DNA of 8,283 nt from Eubacteriaceae bacterium (GTDB lineage Bacteria > Bacillota > Clostridia > Eubacteriales > Anaerofustaceae). Location: positions 1-8,283 of the forward strand of contig JAGACT010000132.1 of NCBI GenBank assembly GCA_017613995.1, in the 5' to 3' direction. Positions within the stretch are counted from its first letter, which is position 1. Every line of letters begins with the position of its first letter. Both the position numbers and the translations under genes were made by a program. The notes under the pieces were generated by a model. That model was not told the DNA's origin, made no database searches, and was given only the letters and a program-made list of their open reading frames with translations. Below, piece by piece: positions 5,962-8,283 of this stretch.

Positions 5962-6957
5962 TTACTGAAGGATGTCGAGGATCTCCTGAGCATTGGCCGC
6001 GGTGACCTTGGTGTAGTTTGCCCAGATGTACTTCTCAACGGTCTCTCCGTTCAGATAAGCGATGGCAGCGTCGACTGCTGCGTGGGACTGAGCGATGTGG
6101 TCGTTAAGAACGGTACCGGTCATGGTTCCGTCAAGGACCATCTGGCAGCACTCGGTAAGAGCGTCTACTCCGAGGAGGTAGATGTCGGTTCCGACTGTTC
6201 TGCCGGCGCCCTGGATGGCCTGGAATGCACCGAGTGCCATGGCGTCGTTGTTGCAGAAGACTACTTCAACGTCGTTTCCGAAGTTGGCCAGAGCATTGGC
6301 TACGAGCTCCTGACCCTGGTCCTGTGCCCAGTTACCGGTCTGCTGGAAGAGGCATTCAACCTTGATTCCCGCATCCTCGAGGGCCTTGATGGAGTACTCG
6401 GTTCTGTACTGTGCATCGGTGTTCTCGGGGTCGCCCATGATCATGATGTACTTGACAACGCCGTCGCCGTTGATGTCGCCCTGATTCTCGAGCTCAGCAA
6501 CGATCTCGCCCTGATAGGTTCCGCTCTGGCGCGCGTCGGCTCCGACGTAGCACATGTTCTCTCCGATGAATTCCTCAGCGGGCTCTCTGTTGATGAGAAC
6601 GCAGGGGATTCCGGCTTCAGCAACGAGGTTGGTGACCTGCTCGGCACTGGAAGTCTGAACGAGGTTGACGATCAGAACGTCCACTCCCTGAGCGATGAAG
6701 GTGTTGACCTGCTCGACCTGGGTTGCCATGTCGTTGGCTGCGTCAACGATGGTTACGTCATACTTAACAGCATCTGTCTCGAGGCTCTTGAAGTATGCTT
6801 CCATCTCATTACGGTAAAGAGTCATGAAGTTGTCGTCGAACTGGTAGATGGTGACTCCTACCTTGTAGGTTTTGGCTTCGGTCTTCTGCTGTCCGCCGCA
6901 TGCTGCGAATGAGAATACCAGCAGAACTGCGACCAGAAGTGCTAATACTTTCTTCAT
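5962..6957 (-). CDS. mglB: Galactose/glucose-binding lipoprotein of the Mgl transporter
   Basis: A 331-residue periplasmic-binding-protein-like lipoprotein, anchored outside the membrane, that delivers galactose or glucose to MglAC. The signal peptide MKKVLALLVAVLLVFSFAAC has its lipobox Cys at residue 20. By alignment with E. coli MglB, sugar contacts are kept: D42 (YQFDDNFM), N98 (VNLV), D181 and R185 (NTDAQYR), W210 (GNWAQ), N236/N237 (CNNDAM), D265 (GVDAL) and N285 (VLNDH). The position of E. coli His152 is Asn179 here. The EF-hand-like calcium loop is conserved (DINGDGVV, 161-168). The start ATG has AGGAGG (6963-6968) 5 nt upstream. First gene of the operon, followed by an intercistronic terminator. 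Confidence 0.95.
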   Translation of the reverse strand: MKKVLALLVAVLLVFSFAACGGQQKTEAKTYKVGVTIYQFDDNFMTLYRNEMEAYFKSLETDAVKYDVTIVDAANDMATQVEQVNTFIAQGVDVLIVNLVQTSSAEQVTNLVAEAGIPCVLINREPAEEFIGENMCYVGADARQSGTYQGEIVAELENQGDINGDGVVKYIMIMGDPENTDAQYRTEYSIKALEDAGIKVECLFQQTGNWAQDQGQELVANALANFGNDVEVVFCNNDAMALGAFQAIQGAGRTVGTDIYLLGVDALTECCQMVLDGTMTGTVLNDHIAQSHAAVDAAIAYLNGETVEKYIWANYTKVTAANAQEILDILQ

Positions 6958-6989
6958 TTTTTCCTCCTAATTTTTGAAAGCAAGTATTT

Positions 6990-7005
6990 GGACCAAACGC
7001 GGTCC
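6990..7005 (-). promoter_or_regulatory. 5' leader hairpin of mglB mRNA
   Basis: GGACC (6990-6994) and GGTCC (7001-7005) form a 5-bp stem around AAACGC. If transcription starts near 7005, as the extended -10 predicts, this hairpin sits at the very 5' end of the mRNA, where it could protect it. Its CAAACGC loop side also resembles half of the operator at 7038-7048. Confidence 0.4.
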
Positions 7006-7011
7006 ATTCAC

Positions 7012-7040
7012 ATTTTAACATCCTGAAAGGTCAAATGCAA
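7012..7040 (-). promoter_or_regulatory. Promoter of the mglBAC operon
   Basis: On the - strand an extended -10, TGTTAAAAT (7012-7020), lies 17 nt from TTGCAT (7035-7040), a weak -35. The extended TGn motif can compensate. Expected transcription start is near 7005, giving a leader of about 48 nt. A second, weaker possibility is TATACT at 7114-7119, with no good -35, which would give a leader of about 150 nt. Confidence 0.5.
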
Positions 7041-7050
7041 ACGGTTTGTG
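7036..7050. promoter_or_regulatory. LacI/GalR-family operator-like palindrome
   Basis: CAAACGGTTTG (7038-7048) is a perfect odd palindrome with the central AACGGTT character of LacI/GalR-family operators, including CcpA-type cre sites. It overlaps the -35 hexamer of the proposed mglB promoter, a position that fits repression by a sugar-responsive regulator or catabolite repression. The regulator gene is not in the window. Confidence 0.5.
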
Positions 7051-7073
7051 GTCATATGAAGGCATATATGACC
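7050..7073. promoter_or_regulatory. Inverted repeat upstream of the mgl promoter
   Basis: GGTCATAT (7050-7057) and ATATGACC (7066-7073) are perfect 8-bp arms 8 nt apart. The site lies directly upstream of the -35 region, where an activator or a second dimeric regulator would bind. It shares its first base with the end of the operator-like sequence. Confidence 0.45.
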
Positions 7074-7079
7074 TGAAGG

Positions 7080-7089
7080 CCCCCGGGGG
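7080..7089. repeat. Perfect GC palindrome CCCCCGGGGG
   Basis: A 10-bp self-complementary block of C then G between the mgl regulatory sites and an AT-rich tract (7101-7145). No function is recognised. The rest of the interval up to the mscL terminator (7146-7192) shows nothing I can name. Confidence 0.4.
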
Positions 7090-7193
7090 AAAAGAGACCG
7101 CCTTATATATATAAGTATAAATTGAGATCGCTTTATAAAATAAACCTGACTTTATGAGAAATACGATGAGCACGGTTTCATTCGAAAACGGGC

Positions 7194-7222
7194 AAAAAAG
7201 AAGGACCGGAAAGATCCGGTCC
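7194..7222 (-). terminator. Rho-independent terminator of mscL
   Basis: GGACCGGA (7203-7210) and TCCGGTCC (7215-7222) form a perfect 8-bp stem with a 4-nt loop. On the - strand it is followed by TTCTTTTTT. It lies 16 nt beyond the mscL stop. Confidence 0.9.
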
Positions 7223-7238
7223 CGGGATCGCGGAAATC

Positions 7239-7649
7239 TCAAAGCTCGCTGGTGCAGTGGGGGCAGCGGGTGGCCTCGATGGCGATCTCGCTCCTGCAGT
7301 AGGGGCAGATCTTCGTGGTGGGTGCGCCCGGAGCTTCCTCCTCCTTTTTCTTCATCAGTTCCGACGCCCTGTTCATGGCCTTGATGATGGAGAACAGCAC
7401 GAGGGCCACGATAAGGAAGTTGACGACCGACATGATGAAGGCGCCGTACTTGATCTCCACTCCCAGAACTGTGGCGGTGAGGGAATTGAAATCCATCTTG
7501 ACCAGCAGGCCGATAAGGGGAGAGATGATGTCGTTGACCAGGGACGTGACGATGGCGGTGAACGCTCCGCCGATGATGATGCCGACGGCCATGTCCATAA
7601 CGTTGCCCTTTACGGCGAATTCCTTGAATTCCTGTATAAACTTCTTCAT
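7239..7649 (-). CDS. mscL: Large-conductance mechanosensitive channel with C-terminal zinc ribbon
   Basis: A 136-residue membrane protein that opens under membrane tension to release solutes on osmotic downshock, as a homopentamer. The N-terminal amphipathic helix (MKKFIQEFKEFAVKGNVMDMAVG) and the first membrane helix (about 15-43, with GIIIGGAFTAIVTSLVNDIISP) are textbook MscL. The second helix is at about 68-92. After a charged linker (KKKEEE, 100-105) the C-terminus carries CPYC (115-118) and CPHC (129-132), a four-cysteine zinc ribbon absent from E. coli MscL but found in many clostridial homologues. Start ATG 7649 has AAGGAGG (7660-7666) upstream. Monocistronic: own terminator, and divergent from rpsJ. 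Confidence 0.95.
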   Translation of the reverse strand: MKKFIQEFKEFAVKGNVMDMAVGIIIGGAFTAIVTSLVNDIISPLIGLLVKMDFNSLTATVLGVEIKYGAFIMSVVNFLIVALVLFSIIKAMNRASELMKKKEEEAPGAPTTKICPYCRSEIAIEATRCPHCTSEL

Positions 7650-7675
7650 ATATATAATGCCTCCTTGGTTGATTG

Positions 7676-7690
7676 ACTATATTATATAGT
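7676..7690 (-). promoter_or_regulatory. mscL promoter region with palindrome over the -10
   Basis: On the - strand TATAAT occupies 7681-7686; no good -35 is seen 17 nt upstream (CAGCAC). The -10 is embedded in a perfect 7-bp inverted repeat, ACTATAT/ATATAGT (7676-7682 and 7684-7690) around one central T, which could bind a dimeric regulator or simply reflect AT-richness. Expected transcript start is close to the ribosome binding site, so the leader would be short. Confidence 0.4.
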
Positions 7691-7730
7691 ATTCCAGGCC
7701 TCCGTGCTGTCCCCGGACCGTGATTTTTTC

Positions 7731-7790
7731 ATATTTATCCCTTTTCCGGGCCGGATTTTTTGTTCGCGCAGTCCCGGATACAAAAAATCA
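7731..7790. other. Competing T-tract/A-tract pairings in the mscL-rpsJ spacer
   Basis: TGATTTTTT (7731-7739) can pair with AAAAAATCA (7782-7790), while TCCGGG (7745-7750) and ATTTTTTG (7755-7762) can pair with CCCGGA (7773-7778) and CAAAAAAT (7781-7788). These pairings exclude each other. A small TCCG-GGC-CGGA hairpin followed by TTTTTTG (7745-7761) also looks like a weak + strand terminator. With GGCCC-CTCT-GGGCC (7801-7814), this fills the spacer between the two divergent promoters. No gene is seen here. Confidence 0.35.
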
Positions 7791-7834
7791 TCCCCTGCAA
7801 GGCCCCTCTGGGCCCCCCGGTCTGCAGCAGCGGC

Positions 7835-7860
7835 AAAAAAATGAAAAAATAGCAAAAAAG
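7835..7860 (+). promoter_or_regulatory. A-tract (UP-like/curved DNA) element of the S10 promoter
   Basis: Three A-runs (7835-7841, 7844-7849, 7854-7859) are centred about 8.5 and 10 bp apart, close to the helical repeat, immediately before the -35. Such tracts bend DNA and act as UP elements for the RNA polymerase alpha subunit, as expected for a strongly expressed ribosomal operon. Confidence 0.6.
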
Positions 7861-7862
7861 CT

Positions 7863-7891
7863 TTGACTTTATGGACCTTTTCTAGTATTAT
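7863..7891 (+). promoter_or_regulatory. Sigma-A promoter of the S10 ribosomal operon
   Basis: TTGACT (7863-7868) and TATTAT (7886-7891) are each one mismatch from consensus with a 17-nt spacer. Transcription should start near 7898, giving a leader of about 213 nt before rpsJ. This is the most consensus-like promoter in the window. Confidence 0.8.
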
Positions 7892-7897
7892 TGTAAG

Positions 7898-8099
7898 GCT
7901 GCGACAAATCGCGGCGCGTTTTGCTGCGCTTTTGGAGCAGTTCTGAAAGAGCGATGATGCGGGAGGTTGCTGCCGCCGGGCAGGTAATTTCCGCGGAGCC
8001 AGCGCCATCAAGAATGGAGCGGTTGGATCTGTGCTCAACACGGCAAGGGTTAATGGAACACCCGGCACGGTATCCAAAGTCAAGACCGCTATGTCAAAC
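7898..8099 (+). promoter_or_regulatory. Structured leader of the S10 operon
   Basis: Visible hairpins are GCTGCGA/TCGCGGC (7898-7915), GCGC/GCGC (7914-7929) followed by TTTT, CTGCC-GCCG-GGCAG (7970-7983), and a longer stem in which TTGGATCTGTGC (8023-8034) pairs with GCACGG and ATCCAA (8065-8070, 8072-8077, one bulged T and one G-U pair), enclosing GGGT/ACCC (8047-8050, 8060-8063). The long stem ends about 22 nt before the ribosome binding site. In E. coli the S10 leader is the site of autoregulation by ribosomal protein L4; I infer a similar role here without having shown homology. Confidence 0.5.
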
Positions 8100-8110
8100 A
8101 GGAGGTTTTA

Positions 8111-8283
8111 ATGGCTAATCAGAAGATGAGAATCAAACTCAAGGCTTTCGACCATCAGGTAATGGATCAGGCCGCAACTAAGATCGTTGACACCGCGAGA
8201 AGGAGCGGAGCTCAGGTGAGCGGACCCATCCCCCTTCCCACACAGAAGGAAGTAGTCACCATCCTTCGCGCCGTGCATAAGTA
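8111..8283 (+). CDS. rpsJ: 30S ribosomal protein S10 (5' part, cut by window edge)
   Basis: The first 57 codons of ribosomal protein S10, a small-subunit protein that also serves in transcription antitermination as NusE. The start reads MANQKMRIKLKAFDHQVMDQ, followed by KIVDTARRSGAQVSGP and LPTQKEVVTILRAVHKY, which are hallmark S10 sequences. The ATG at 8111 has AGGAGG (8100-8105) 5 nt upstream. The frame is open to the end of the window, and family length is about 102-105 residues, so roughly half is missing. It is normally the first gene of the S10-spc operon, which agrees with the strong promoter and long leader found here. Confidence 0.97.
   Translation, partial: MANQKMRIKLKAFDHQVMDQAATKIVDTARRSGAQVSGPIPLPTQKEVVTILRAVHK

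Noticed and set aside
6082..6912. A 276-codon open frame on the + strand opposite mglB
   Set aside because: It mirrors mglB codon usage; its Val/Leu/Asp-rich product matches nothing and mglB is certain.
7682..8083. A 133-codon - strand frame and a 65-codon + strand frame in the mscL-rpsJ spacer
   Set aside because: They cross the S10 promoter and leader, lack ribosome binding sites and have compositions typical of non-coding DNA; the + strand one also overlaps the rpsJ start in another frame.
1..8283. tRNA or rRNA genes, CRISPR arrays, insertion sequences
   Set aside because: No regularly spaced repeats, transposase frames, or tRNA/rRNA signatures were seen; the cloverleaf at 24-83 lacks a T-loop GTTCRA and anticodon arm spacing.

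Overview
The window looks like a stretch of chromosome from an anaerobic Bacillota bacterium of the class Clostridia, probably a gut or rumen lineage with moderate to high GC. The basis is the clostridial-type start of ribosomal protein S10, an MscL with a C-terminal zinc ribbon, strong AGGAGG ribosome binding sites, frequent AGG/AGA and ATA codons, and a UroD-fold corrinoid-methyltransferase-like gene. The species cannot be named from this sequence.

Layout. Positions 1-160 hold a compact cloverleaf-like palindromic element (24-83) and an AT-rich inverted repeat with a candidate promoter. On the + strand follow a 61-residue unknown protein (TTG start at 175) and a UroD/MtaA-superfamily protein (384-1541), closed by a terminator (1572-1603). 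Next is a separate + strand unit: a good promoter (1696-1724), a structured leader closed by a perfect 10-bp long-range stem (1731-1740 with 1858-1867), and a stand-alone 412-residue reverse transcriptase (1889-3127). The RT has the YADD active site but a very unusual motif 4. No group II intron RNA, retron hallmark or diversity-generating repeat is visible, so this RNA-RT pair is the best candidate in the window for an undescribed system, possibly a defence-type or other domesticated RT.

Convergent to the RT, on the - strand, is a galactose/methyl-galactoside ABC import operon in the order mglB (binding lipoprotein), mglA (double ATPase), mglC (permease), then a 60-residue single-pass membrane protein translationally coupled to mglC. 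A strong hairpin plus T-run between mglB and mglA probably keeps the binding protein in excess. A hairpin at 3112-3140 ends the operon and overlaps the 3' end of the RT gene. Upstream of mglB lie an extended -10 promoter, a LacI/GalR-type operator-like palindrome over the -35 region, and a second inverted repeat.

Further right, mscL (- strand, 7239-7649) has its own terminator and start signals. Divergent from it, the S10 ribosomal operon begins: A-tracts, a consensus-like sigma-A promoter (7863-7891), a leader of about 210 nt with a 12-bp imperfect stem-loop, and the first 57 codons of rpsJ, which runs off the window edge. No tRNA, rRNA, CRISPR array or insertion sequence was seen.
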